DNA from: Tretioscincus oriximinensis
Lineage: Eukaryota; Chordata; Lepidosauria; Squamata; Gymnophthalmidae
Reading direction: 5' to 3'
Length of the DNA stretch: 64,000 nucleotides
NCBI GenBank assembly: GCA_022410635.1
Contig: JAJVDF010000379.1
Coordinates: 310,001-374,000 of the forward strand
The notes under the pieces are model-generated. The model saw only the letters and a program-made list of their open reading frames with translations, did not search any database and was not told where the DNA came from. Positions 10,962 to 21,999 of the stretch are shown here, piece by piece. Made by a program: the position numbers and the translations under genes. Numbering within the stretch: position 1 is the stretch's first letter; each line of letters begins with the position of its first letter.

Positions 10962-11483
10962 TCATAAAAATGCATAATTGGCCAGGAAACCATTATCTTT
11001 GTTAAGTCCTTTGTTGATGGCTTGGAACTTATGAATGTATTCAGGTTCTGCTGCTTCTCTTTCAAATCTTCCTTTGTCGTTTCTTTGTTCAAGGACTGCT
11101 GTCTTGAGGTCTGAGATAGAATGTCCTGGAAGGTTGAAGTGTTCAGCAACTGNTTTCTGTGTGTTGCCATTTNGAATATCTGATTTATGTCCATTTATTC
11201 TCTGGCGTAGGGATTGTCCTGTTTGCCCAATGTAGAGTGTAGAGTGGCGATGTTGGCAGAAAATGGAATACACCACATTATAAGACGAGCATGTAAAAGT
11301 GCCTCTAATATTGTGGGTGGTGTTATCCGATCCCGTGATGACATTGCCAGATGTGCGAGCAGTGTTGACATCTGGGTTTGTGGCAGGGTCTAGTTCCCAT
11401 TTCTTCATCCATGTTCTGTGTTCTTTGTGTGAGTAGTTGTTTGAGGTTGGGTGGTTGTTTGTAAGCCAGCAAAGGCTTACCAT
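10962..11483 (-). pseudogene. Penelope-like GIY-YIG endonuclease domain
   Basis: 173-residue open frame. The nuclease core reads 'VVYSIFCQHRHSTLYIGQTG' followed by 'LRQRINGHKSDI': the family pattern with Tyr, the YIGQT block and the catalytic Arg region. The preceding 'GNVITGSDNTTHNIRGTFTC' segment is the linker usual between RT and nuclease in PLEs. Two N positions (11152, 11173) affect the C-terminal third. In active elements it nicks the target for priming. With the RT half deleted, the frame is a relic, although still open. Confidence 0.8.
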
Positions 11484-11639
11484 TAAGTGCTCTTGAAAGA
11501 GCCGCGCTATCTAAAATAGGTTGAAGTTCATTTATTATGTGTTTGAGGGGCCCCAATTGTGAGTTATATGTGACCATGAATAGTTATGGGTGAGAACAAA
11601 GTGGCAGATCTTGGTGCTATCTGGAATGGTGTTCTTGAT

Positions 11640-12172
11640 AGCTTGTATTCCATCTTTGTGGGGGATGTTGGTGTATAGGATTCCACATCCATAGTAGCCA
11701 AGATGGTGTCCTCTGGGAGGTTGTGTATGGACTGTAGTTTCTGTAGGAAGTCAGTTGTATCCCTCACATAGCTAGGAGTATTGATGGCATAGGGTCTGAG
11801 CACTTTGTCCATATATCCAGAGGCACCAACTGTAAGGGTTCCAATGCTGAAGCCGATGGGTCTTCCAGGGTTGCCTTTTTTGTGTATTTTGGGTAGTAAA
11901 TAGAAGGTGCCTGGCCAGGGCTCCTGTGATGTGTCCATTTGTATTAGATCCCGTANTTCCATGGGAAACTCCATAAGTAGTGATTGTAATTCTTTAAGGT
12001 ATTCCTCTTTAGGATCTTTGGGTAGGATTCTATAGAATGTGGTGTTGGATAGTTGCCTCTTGGCTTCCTGTGTGTAGTCAGATTTGTTCATGATGACTAC
12101 AGCTCCTCCTTTGTCAGCCTGCTGAGATAACATTAAGTTGGGATGAGCTCTTAATGGATTACAGGGACACAT
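11640..12172 (-). pseudogene. Penelope-like RT, N-terminal half
   Basis: Starts 'MCPCNPLRAHPN' and reads 'QQADKGGAVVIMNKSDY' (residues about 17-33), 'FYLLPKIHKKGNPGRPIG' (about 91-108; PKIHK and GRPI are typical of PLE reverse transcriptases) and 'ILATMDVESYTPTSPT' (motif A, with the first catalytic Asp). The sequence then leaves the family pattern near 11640: the YADD-bearing motif C and the thumb are gone, and the next PLE sequence belongs to the linker before the nuclease. One N falls at 11956. Confidence 0.8.
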
Positions 12173-12175
12173 CCA

Positions 12176-13790
12176 TATAGTTTTCTTGATAAAGTACAGA
12201 AGTGATCAGTCATTTTCTTTTAGAAATGTGACCTTCTTTCCAAGCACTTTATTAGAGTTAAAAATTCTTCTGTAATCAACAACTTAGTTGTATGTAAGTC
12301 CATTAAATGTAAACTGTAGAATTTACTAGACATTACTTGATGTTAAAAAGTTAATATACAAGAAATAGTGAGTAAATACCTTAGAAGTCTTATGGTATGT
12401 TGCAAGTCTGGTACCTGTGAAACATTATTTGCCTTATTAAGAATTTATCTCATTATTCGCCTGAATGTCTCTTTTCGCAAAAATAAAAAGATACGTTTTA
12501 TCAGAGTTAAACATAATCTACAGTATAAAATACAGCCATTCCTGCCTCCTGCAGGATTGTAGAGAAGTTAACCATTGAAAGCTTCATGAAAGAGGATGCC
12601 TGTGAAACCAAAATCTGTTTACATTATATAGTTTACATCACAGTAAACTATAGATATGACCCAGAATACTTAATTATGCACTAAAGAAGTAGCCATATTA
12701 TTTCTACCAAGGTGACCTTGTATTGTCATAGAAACTTGCAAGAAAAGGTTGGTTAACATGAACTTTTATAGACTTGGGCTGCAGGCATACAAGATTTTCC
12801 TGCTGCGATGATAAAAACACCCATGAAAAAGCTCCGTTGCTCCAAAATACCAAATTGCTGATCCTTTCAGGAATCAACACAAAATGCTGCTGCTTCTACT
12901 GAGCATAGTATGTGTNGCACCGTTGTGTGAAAATGCCAGCCAAAAGGTCTGCAGAATTGCAGCTGGCTAACATGCACAGTAACGTCTTCCTACTTTCCTC
13001 TCACCAGCTCCCCACAGATTTCCCAGAGTAAAATCATTCAATTGCTTATTTGTGTCTAATAAGGAGAAATTCGTATTATATCATGCAAGAATATGACCTG
13101 AGAATTTTGATAACATAATGAAACATAACCAAGAATGTTCATGAGAAGAAGAAAAACATGAATAACATTGAAGTTTGTACATGATCTACTGCAGCTTCTG
13201 AAAAGATTGAAAAGAAGAAAGTTACCTTGAGATAATGGTGATAATGAAAGAGAAGGTACACAGCCATATGGNCCTTATCTATTTCTTCTCGTGTAAACTC
13301 ATACATACATTAATATATTAACCAGAGTCAGAAATAATTTGAAGTCTGGGTGTGCTTCTAATCATTATCACAAGGTAAGAGAGAAAAAAACTCACAATAA
13401 TAAAACCTGAAGCAATTGGATTGATTCCAAAGTGCTTTTTTAGTTTTATATATGAACTTTAAAAAGCATATTTAGCCACTGTGCTATTAAGCTTGAAAAA
13501 GAGAATCTGTAAATGTTACTGTTCTCTTTTCTTCTTTTTCCTTTATGAAAAAGGATGAGAGAGCTAGAGGCAAATCTGTTTTTAAAAAGGTCATATTGTG
13601 GATATAGCATTATAGCCACTAAAAATAGAAGAGTTGAAGTACTGTGAATTCATCTGAATAAAGAAAATAAATGATTGAAAAAAGAAGCTGGTCCTTAATT
13701 GGTGAAGTGTTTCACTGTGGTGTGAGTTCTGTTTAGCTGCATAGAGTTACAGTAAATAAAAAGTGAGGTATTAGCATTTATTACCTCTTT
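12176..13790. other. AT-rich non-coding DNA
   Basis: No gene, RNA or repeat signature that I can support. Two N positions. Probably intronic if the GFRA1 call is right. Confidence 0.5.
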
Positions 13791-13799
13791 GTGTAGACA

Positions 13800-14260
13800 G
13801 GCTGTGAATCACACAGAATTCTGCCTGGCAACTCGATGAGGTGTGAAGGGGAGCATTGATATGGTGTTGACCCCTCGTGGTCATTCAGTCTATAGGATAA
13901 AAAATGGCATCCCCATGGATAGCACATTCATTATCTCATAAGTACTTGTAGAGTACTTGGAAATGAAGAGCCTTCACAACTCTGTGTCACAGCTCTTTGC
14001 TCAGCACCTGTTTTTACAATGGCTATCCCACTACCCAGCTGCAAAAGAGGACTTGACAGTAGCCTTGGTTACCTAGACAACATAACTGGTATTCTCACCA
14101 ACCAAGACTGGAGTGACCTTGATTCTAGGAAAAGCTCCTCACTCAGTTTTGATCCTTGAAAAAACCTTCCCTTTCTTAACCTTTAAGATGTCTGCTCCCC
14201 TGCTGAAGCTTTCTCTAGTACCAAGGCATCAGCAAAGGACTCTTCAGCTTTGACCTTGAG
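13800..14260 (+). other. possible decayed retroelement segment, unidentified
   Basis: Less AT-rich than its surroundings. One frame near 14060 gives 'GYLDNITGIL', reminiscent of the [YF]LDD[IV] box of retroelement reverse transcriptases, but no other RT motif is seen next to it. Too little to classify; chance similarity is possible. Confidence 0.2.
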
Positions 14261-14261
14261 G

Positions 14262-14402
14262 CAGACAAGGCCCTGTCCACATGGAGCCTTATCCTGTGCT
14301 ATACTTCGGAATAGGAAGCTGCCATCCACATGCTAGTGTAGACTATGGCAGGCCCCCAAGATATTACCCAGAATAAGATTCTATATGGATAGGACCCAAG
14401 TG
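14262..14402 (+). repeat. short inverted-repeat element, unnamed family
   Basis: About 140 bp bounded by 'ggccctgtccacatgg' (14269) and 'ctatatggataggaccc' (14383), which are imperfect inverted repeats. Inside: 'tacttcggaataggaagc', 'gccatccacatgctagtgtag' region and 'ttacccagaataagattc'. The same interior recurs at 530-690 (minus) and 38095-38215. The similar end 'tctggacagggcctcc' occurs alone near 49820. Likely a non-autonomous DNA transposon. Confidence 0.5.
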
Positions 14403-14899
14403 TAATATTACTTCCGTGTATATCTTGCTTGTAATCTCTCTGCTGATTTGAATCACAGGTTAATAATAGCATCATAGGAAAGGTTTAAGTATTAAAATAA
14501 GAAATCTGAATTTTTTTTAATTATTATTTGTATTTTTCTCTTGTCCTTTAGCTGAAGTTTTCAGGGCAGGTAAAAAGAAAATTGAACCTACTAAAGACCA
14601 TAACAGTGCCTGAATGTGAAAGAGGAAAACTGTGTATTGCTTTTCCATTCAGTATTTCAATTAAGTAGAAAATTTATGTTATGTGTATCATATTTTTATG
14701 TGGCATGAGTAAGAGTACTTTACATTGCTGTAATGGAATTATATTGGTTTTATAGATTATATGAATACATTTTTGAAATATTGAAGGCTTTGTTAAGGTT
14801 TATGCAAACAGGTTCAGAGGGAAGCACTTAACAATTCCAGACTTTCCATAGCATCAAAGGGAGTGATGTGAAAAGCACAAGATATTTCACCTGTACGCA

Positions 14900-16270
14900 A
14901 AATCACACTTGTGCATATATCGTGGTACACATTACAATCTTTGTGCAAACACAACACTGGCGTTTATTTTATAATCCATGAACAGTTGATTTATCAGAGA
15001 ATTTTCTAATTAAATTGTCAGCCGCTGAGGAAACTACTTCAATCTAATCTGAGGTTCCACCAAGCAACCCCAAAACTTCAACACTTGAAGAAAAGCAAAT
15101 CAGTATATCTGTTTGCAAGATCACATCCCAAATATTAGGCTGCTTTCTTCCTAACATTTGACAGTAGCAATTCAATGTAGAGTAAGGGTGATCTATTATA
15201 TAATGAAAAGTACATTTTTAAAAATATACAAATAGAAGAATGGAGAAGGACCTGGTCAAAAGATAGGAAATTTATAATATGTTGTATCTTGAAGGATGTA
15301 TAGCAGTGAAGATGTGTTGAAAGTGNGAAGAAAAGGTGGGAACATCCTATCATGATAGTCTTGTGTGAAAACANGGAAATATTGGAAGAAATATATTAGG
15401 CAGTGCAAAAAAAAGGCAGAGGAAAACAAAAACATTTCTATTAGGACTATCGCTTAAAGAACTAGAAAAGAATAATAAACTAGTTCAATAAAGAATAGCT
15501 ATAGTTAGATGTATTATAAGTATGGAAGTTACAGAAGTAGATGATTGTACTACAAAAGTGCTAGAATGGGCAGAGATGAATAAGCTGATCTATTGATTAA
15601 GAAACAAAGCCATTTCAGATTTTGCTAAAGAATGACAACCCCTTATTGACTATCTTGCCCTTTGCATCAATATAGAAGTAGACATGTTAATTACAGGCTT
15701 TGAAGTTTGCTGCTATCTGTAGCAATATTTCTAAATATCACACTATAAAGAACTTACCCTTTCTCCACACGTACCAAGGAATCCCTTCTCTTCTCCATGA
15801 ATTTGCCTACAGTTCCCATGAAATCCTGGGAAATATTTCCTTGCTTGCAACTGTTTGATCTGTATCCCTTATGTCATTGGCTGTTGGCTCCCCTTGTTGC
15901 TAAGTGGGTAGATTCAAAGAAGGAACATGCTGGAAGTTTTTCCAAGCTATGATTGCTTCTTTTTCCTGTGTAAATTCAGTAAGAAAAAGCAGCTTGTCCA
16001 TGGCCTTTGTTCTCACTAAAATGCAGGTAAAGAATAGTAAGACAGAGCTGGCTGTCTCAGCAGCTATCATGGCAATGTCACGCTTTCCCATCATGGCTCA
16101 AGGAGAGGACATAAAATATNAGGAGGAAACAGCAGGACACTAGACCTTTCTAGCACTAGTACAGCTGGATCCCTGCAATCATGAGACAAATCCCCCATAA
16201 TCACATTATAGCATGAAACTCTCATCTGGATGCACTTTCAAAAAGAAATTGGGTGGAATATATGGTAAAC
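14900..16270. other. no recognised feature
   Basis: Non-coding DNA with two N positions near 15326 and 15374. Small open frames at 15900-16143 on both strands overlap each other and show no domain. Confidence 0.45.
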
Positions 16271-16274
16271 ATAT

Positions 16275-16612
16275 GCAGGGACGATAGCTCAGTTGCTAAG
16301 GAATCCGTCCCTCATGTGGGAGATTGTGTTTCAAAGCCCTGTGTCGGACGTGGGGAGGGGTGAGCACCTTCCACTAGTCTGTAGTTCTAGCCAACCCAGT
16401 TATTTGAATTCATGAATTGCAAGAAATTGCAACTGACTGCAAGTAGATACATAGGAGCCACCACAGCCTGGTGGGGAAGAGAGAATGTCAGCCTTCGGGA
16501 AAAAATATCCTTGTAAGCTGCTTTGAGTCCCTTTGAAAGGTGAGAAAAGCACGGTATAAGAACCNTCTTCTTGTTGTTCTTCTTCTTCTTTTTCTTTTTC
16601 TTCTTCTTAAGT
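16275..16612 (+). mobile_element. tRNA-derived SINE, non-Sauria head (copy 1)
   Basis: The head begins 'gggacgatagctcagttgc', with a pol III A-box ('tagctcagttg'), and continues to a B-box-like 'tgtttcaaagccc' (16329-16341). The body runs 'gtgtcggacgtggggagggg', 'gagccaccacagcctggtgg'. The tail 'gtaagctgctttgagtccc...gtataagaacc' ends in a TTC-rich tract (16564-16607). The tail resembles that of squamate SINEs mobilised by an RTE/BovB-type LINE, but the tRNA-like head differs from the Sauria-type head at 39022. Other copies: 33662 (tail only), 44537 and 49148 (reverse). It does not fold as a functional tRNA. Confidence 0.7.
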
Positions 16613-16745
16613 GGATGCATATTGATTAATAAATTAACTAAATGAATGAGCGTTATGAAGTGAGTCAGAAATCAGTTATTCAAGAATAAAGAACATAATT
16701 GCATCTCCACTTTTTGGGTTGGCTAGCTTTTCTGTTTCCGGTTCT

Positions 16746-16905
16746 TTAAGAACATAAGAACATAAGAAGAGCCATACTGGATCAGGCCACAGCCCATCAA
16801 GTCCAGCATTCTGTGTCACACAGAGGCCCACCAGATGCACCTGGGCAGTCCGAACAGAGGAAAGCAAAATATGCTCCTGTTCATGACTCCCTGCAAATGG
16901 TATTT
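16746..16905 (-). mobile_element. CR1 LINE 3' end fragment
   Basis: Plus strand reads 'aagaacataagaacataag', 'gccatactggatcaggcc', 'cagcattctgtgtcacac' and ends at the 'gcaaatggtatttc' block. About 160 bp of the CR1 3' UTR, well preserved. Confidence 0.88.
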
Positions 16906-17454
16906 CTTTTAGAGTCAGTTGGGTACACCTTATCCTTGTTTCCTCTTTATAACTAGGCTTCCCCTTTCTTACTCACTCGCTCTCTGTTTCTATTCTTCAC
17001 TCTTCTTTTCTGAGCTGTTATTCCAGGTCTTTTGTTTCTTAAAGTTGTGAAACAAAGAATAGGACAACCATCATCATACGTCTAGGTCTGCTTTGGTGAC
17101 AAGTTAAGCCAGAATGCAAAGTGACAGCAGTGCTACTATGGCAAGTTTTGTATAGTATCAGTTCCACCTATTAAAAGCATCAAAAAAGAAAGTTACAACC
17201 AGTAACACACCTCATAATTTTGTCCACAAAAATTTGTCCACAGTTGACAAATGAGATGTGGTAGTTGAGTGCTTTTGAATGAGTTCCCCCCAAAGAAAAA
17301 GCCTTGCACAATCCCTATATTTTGAGCACACTTGGGTGTAAACAGGTCCCTGTTCCCTTTGTGCAATCACATGATACCATAAAAATCCTATACAATCTTA
17401 TGATTTTTATATTTTAGCCCAACAAAATCCTTGCTGTAGCACTGAGATGTTCAT

Positions 17455-17585
17455 CTTGAAGCTCTCCAGATGTTCAGATCTGTAGTTAATTTAATTCTCC
17501 TGGGGATGCCATAGAATACTGGAAATTGTGTTTTAGGAACTTATGATGGATGTAGTTGCACACCCCTAGACTGTTCCAAAATTTA
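17455..17585 (+). repeat. old 'aactacaactcccat'-type repeat, decayed
   Basis: Contains 'ctccagatgttcagatctgtag', 'ctcctggggatgccatagaa' and 'tggatgtagttgcacacccc'. I recognise this as resembling a reptile DNA-transposon derivative whose consensus has 'ctccagatgtt..actacaactccca'. Divergence is high and the ends are unresolved. Confidence 0.35.
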
Positions 17586-17824
17586 AAAAAACAAAAACAT
17601 CAAATTTGAGCCATATTGTGAAGAGAGAGGAAATTAAGTTGGCCAGAGTTTCATGGGAAGTGGAAGATCTTTTAGGGATGAAGTTTCACCCATGGCTATT
17701 TCACTGTTTGAAGGAGAGAAAGTGACTGGGGGTTGGGGGGTTGGATGCAGAGCAAGTTAGTCTTCAGAACGTGTTGTAAAGAAATGACAGCAGGAGAAGA
17801 TTTTACCTTTGTCTTCTGCTTGAG

Positions 17825-17917
17825 AATGCCCAGGGGCAATTAATGATCCACTGTGTGAGATAAAATACTGGACTAGATGGGTTATGGCCCAATGTAGGAG
17901 GGCCTTATGTTCTTAGG
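17825..17917 (+). mobile_element. CR1 LINE 3' end fragment
   Basis: About 90 bp: 'gaatgcccaggggcaatt', 'atactggactagatggg', 'ttatgttctta' tail. Old, 5'-truncated copy. Confidence 0.75.
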
Positions 17918-17999
17918 AAGAGAAGAGAGAATGCTCTCAGGATGACTGCTGTAGGAGACTTTTTCAGCTTTTCTGTCTCTATGCATTTTAGCCGAAAAC

Positions 18000-19500
18000 A
18001 AATCCATNATTTAAAACATGCATTTATATCATATGTGGGCCATGAATCATAAAATCCTTGAACAGCCTATGGAGCCTAGTACATTAAAATGCAACTAAAT
18101 AAGTCTAATTCTGTGGGTATGGGGGATGCATGAGCAAATATAAGGTCAGGAAAGAGGAAAGGGGAACTAATTTTGGACCCCTGATAATGTCACTTGGCCT
18201 GTTACCCCTGGGAGTCAATAGCCCTTCAGAAAAAAATTATCTACCACTACATTGGGGTGATTTTTTGGAGTAGAATTATCAGGCAATAGATTTCCTTTAA
18301 ACAACAAACAAACAGTTCTATGTTTAAAGAAATATATTGCCTCATAACAGTCATATGAAAAAATTTCTTTCACACTGCAGGTTTTTATTTGCTTTTATGC
18401 CTGTGAGTCATAGGACACTTCTTATAGCTTCACTTCGAAGCTTATCTCGGCAACCATAAGGACCCCAAAGCCGCCTCCTTAAATAGAAATATGAAGGCCT
18501 TCCTATTTTAACATGAGCTAATGGATAAAAACATTGCCATCTGAGCCAGATGTTCTATATCTCTTGGTTGGATAGTCCAGAATTTTTAGAAATATAGCTT
18601 TGAATGCATGTGAACGAAGCTGCACAAGACACTGGAAAATTGATGAAGTAAAGAAAAGGTTTAAGAATCTGTTTATACAGCTGTGCTATATTATAGCTCA
18701 TTGCTATTTAGGTAACATTGCTTTAGTATTCAGAAAGATATTTCTTAGGGAATTATCCCATAGAACTATGGGAATAGAAAAGATGTCATTTGATCTAGGT
18801 GAAAAAAACAGCCTTTTCCACTTTCCAACCTGGTCTTTAAATTTAAAAATATATTTAGGAACAGTAAAAGCACATTTATTAAGGAAATCTGTTGCACACA
18901 TGCTCACTCAGTTTTAAGTTTTATTTCCATTTTTTCTGCTCAAAAGATAGAGAAAAAGAAATTTTATTTTCCACTAGTGGATTCAGCACATTCCCATTGG
19001 CACACTTAGAACAGGTGTTTTAGTGGCTGTCCCCTCACCTCTCTTCCTCCTGCGTATTCCCCCCTCCCCCCAATACTGATCTTACCTTGAATGTTCAGCT
19101 GGGGAGGACATTGGCACCAACATTTTGCTAGCACAGGGTAGCCTGCCATGTGGCAATTGGCAAATCGGCATCAGAGGTGATGGACACTGACTGTGTCCTC
19201 ACACCTCCCTTAGAAGTGCAATTGCCAGCACCAGTTTTATAGTTATAGATTCTTTCTTTTAATTGCCCTATTAAATGACTGTTTTTATGGTGGAAATAGT
19301 GTCAGAAAATAGGGAAACCCAGGTCAGGATTGCTCTCATTATGAGGAACAACAAAGATTACCAGATGTACTGCATGTCTAAATTTCAGCATGCGCTACCA
19401 GCATTATATGATGCACCTGCTGAAACTAAAGATGCAATTATCCTATCTTGCTTTTTTCCTGGTAGCCCTACAGTTATGCACTTTAAGCTATGTGAACTTT
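18000..19500. other. no recognised feature
   Basis: Non-coding, AT-rich. The open frame at 18600-18917 has a mirror frame on the opposite strand and no domain, so I do not call a gene. Confidence 0.45.
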
Positions 19501-19518
19501 CCTCTTTGTACCCTGGTT

Positions 19519-19968
19519 AGTTTTGCCATATTTTGACAGCCCAAAACTGGAATGGGTGTGTGTGCCCCTTCTCACGCACATACGCATGCGCACATGTGTG
19601 TGTGTACACACACCACACTTGTGGTGAGACAGGCAGAACAGNGCTGATCTGTCAAAAACCCAAGCGAGTTTCCTCTGCAAGGAGGCGAGTTGGCGTGGTC
19701 TGTCTGACAGCAGACGCAAAACCCTGCCTCCTGCAGAGGAGCAGCCACGGCATGCTCCGAGGGCCTTTCCAGGATCCAGGAAGCAATGCTCATGCTGCAG
19801 CCGTCATATCTGACGGTTCCTTTGCCTTAAAATCCCGGATTTTTACATTCGCTGATGCGGCATCGGAGAATGTAAAAATCCAGGATTTCTCTTAAAACCC
19901 AGAGGGGACTACATTTTAGTCTTCCAAACCGGGAGTGCCTTTCTGGGACATATAGCAGCCCTAACCCT
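19519..19968. mobile_element. possible hairpin-cored DNA element (MITE)
   Basis: The core is a strong hairpin: arms 19830-19857 and 19861-19888 (28 bp, three mismatches) around a 3-nt loop, containing 'ggatttttacattc' and its complement. A small perfect hairpin 'ccgtcatatctgacgg' sits at 19801-19816. The outer ends 'tagttttgccatat' (19519) and, reversed, 'tagggctgctatat' (19968) are weakly alike, which would make a 450-bp TA-flanked unit. Core certain; outer limits tentative. Confidence 0.45.
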
Positions 19969-20589
19969 GGTCTATCAACAGAACACCTCAAAAGTCTTTG
20001 AAGGCTTTTTTTAAAAGTCTGCCATGGGTGTACAAGTATATAGATGACAATAATTTATTATAGGAAATATTCAGGAATAAGACCCAGTGCAGAAAGGGCC
20101 TAACTGTCACTTGGACTGTAAACTGGAGCTAGATTCACAGTGGCAACTATAGAAACTGATATAAGGACAGTCATATGGTGAGGAAGACAAATTCTGATCC
20201 TGACCCTCCTCCCTATCCCACCCTGATTTTGCTGCTGCTCTGTCTAGTAACCCATGGTTTATAGCTAACAGAAAAAAATTGGCATGTGCAGAAAATTTCA
20301 ATAGTAGAGGATAAACGTATGTCTTCTATGTACTATTATCCTTAAATAATATCATGGCGCAAGAAAGTTAGTGATTTTCAATTTTTGATATCTACAGAGA
20401 TGATAGTATGGGTCATCAGGTTCCCACAAGATGTGTAAAGTCATGTTCAATAAGTGCAATAACATGCAGGGTGAAAGTAAGCCCCATGGGCTTTTTGCTG
20501 TCCCTTCCAACCTTGCAAGACCCCGGGTGTTCATCGGGATGGATTTTATAACATTTCTCCAAAAGCATTAAGTGTTTAGTAGTCTGGCT

Positions 20590-21060
20590 GGTGCCTGAGG
20601 TTTTTTCAAAACAAGCTCATTTTGTTCCATATAGGGGATTGCTTACTCTCCCTGAATTTATCAAGTACATGTTTAAATTGCATGGTGTTCCTCCTAAAAT
20701 TTTCAGTGACATACAAGTGCAAGTCACCTCACATTTTTGAAACGTCTAGACATTTATTCCAGACCCTCTCGTACCTATTATCCTCAAACTGATGGACAAA
20801 TGGAAAGATGCAATCTGGTATAGTACCTATATTGTTATGTTATCTGACATTAGAACAACTGGATAACCTTACCATTTGTGGAATTTGGATATAATAATGC
20901 TGCCCATCACAGCACTGCCCTTTCCCCACCTTAATGACTTCGGTAAATGGTCCAGTGGCTGTATAAGATTTGATCATAGATCAAGATTGCAGAATAACCA
21001 AGAGTAATTAAAAAACTGAGATTGGCTGAAGAGACTTGCAAATATTAAGCTGAGAAACAT
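20590..21060 (+). pseudogene. Ty3/gypsy-type integrase relic
   Basis: Fragmented + strand similarity to the integrase of Ty3/gypsy retrotransposons. The peptide blocks, in order, are 'AHFVPY', 'EFIKYMFKLHGVPPKIFSD' (catalytic-core strand with the second Asp), 'YYPQTDGQMER' (the HPQTDGQ-E-R box with the catalytic Glu neighbourhood) and 'LPFVEFGYNNAAHHSTA'. Several stops and shifts separate them, e.g. near 20820. No protease, RT or LTR was found nearby, so this is an isolated old piece. It may be related to the lineage that left the solo LTR at 6359, but nothing shows it directly. Confidence 0.75.
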
Positions 21061-21460
21061 GTGTTCTCTGTCTGGAATCTGGAACTAGGAGGTTAAGACT
21101 TTTAGTCTATTCACAATTTGAAGTGTTCACTAAATTTCAAGATATTAGGATTTTGTGGATCCTTTTCTACTAAGCACAGAGTGGGATCGAGGGTATTTGA
21201 GTTGATTCTACCACTATTTTGTGCATCATTCTTATAGTCCCGGTAGCCAACTGCTCCTTCACCTAGTCTTGTTGATGAGCACAAATAATTTGAGATCCAA
21301 GAGATTGCTGAAGAATTCAGCATGATAGATTGAAATACCTTTGTACTTTGAAAACACCTTCTGTCAGCTGAATTATGTTCTGTTGGTTGTAATGATATTT
21401 AGGTGTCTAAATTAATCCAGAATTTCATGCCAAATTCCCACACAAGATTTTTGTTAGTCA

Positions 21461-21600
21461 ATTTCAGGGAAATAGCTGTGTTAGTCTAGTAGAAAGTCCA
21501 GCAAAGGGGCTAGTAATACTTAGAGACTAACAGTAGAAAAGTTGGTGGCATCTGAAGAAGTAGATGTCTCTTTGAAAGCTTCTGCCACCTTTTCTAAGAT
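21461..21600. mobile_element. Penelope-type fold-back fragment
   Basis: Begins 'atttcagggaaatagctgtg', then 'gtccagcaaaggggctagta', 'tagagactaacagtagaaaa', 'ggtggca', then 'catctgaagaagtagatgtc' and 'tgccaccttttct'. 'aaaagttggtggca' (21537-21550) and 'tgccacctttt' (21583-21593) are inverted, so two PLE-type ends face each other. A shortened relative of the complete unit at 51948-52151. Confidence 0.6.
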
Positions 21601-21999
21601 TTCTGTTGTAGAGAAAGAGGGATAATCTTAGGGAAACCATATGGCAGGGCTAGAATTGATGTCATAAGTATTAAAGGGTTAATAGGAGACCAAAAACTAT
21701 ATAGAAATGACAGTTAAAAATGAATGTTGTTTGCTTATGCCATGAAGGTGGGGAAATGGCTGTTGGGTTTTAAATGAACATTTGTGTGATGTATATAAAC
21801 ATTTTTGAGGGGAAAAACTGAAAACCCATTGATTTTAAGATCAGGTCTAGAGTATAAAAAGAACACTCTTTCCCCCAGAATCTTCTCTGGTTCAGATTCA
21901 AGTATTGATGTTTAGCTGAATAATACAACACTTTCACAGTATCCATTGTTGGCATGGTTTGAGAGACTAGCAGCCGGCATCACAGTGCTATGAAATTTG

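Larger units (their letters stand above)
10685..12175 (-). mobile_element. Penelope-like element, internally deleted
   Basis: Minus-strand retroelement of the Penelope (PLE) class, which pairs a telomerase-related reverse transcriptase with a GIY-YIG endonuclease. An RT N-terminal part (12172 to about 11640) is followed by a linker and the GIY-YIG domain (about 11400-10962), then a 3' part carrying 'tttgagactaac' and 'catctacttcagatgct' on the plus strand. These end sequences recur at 21461, 25335, 31434 and 51948. The RT motifs after motif A are missing, so the element cannot be active. Confidence 0.85.

Noticed and set aside
10962..11483. Host or prokaryote-like GIY-YIG nuclease
   Set aside because: Preceded by a Penelope-type RT half on the same strand; PLE origin explains it.
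16275..16345. A tRNA gene
   Set aside because: A- and B-box-like sequences are present, but the arms do not pair as a tRNA and a SINE body follows.
18600..18917. 105-residue frame on the + strand
   Set aside because: AT-rich, antisense frame overlaps it, no domain.
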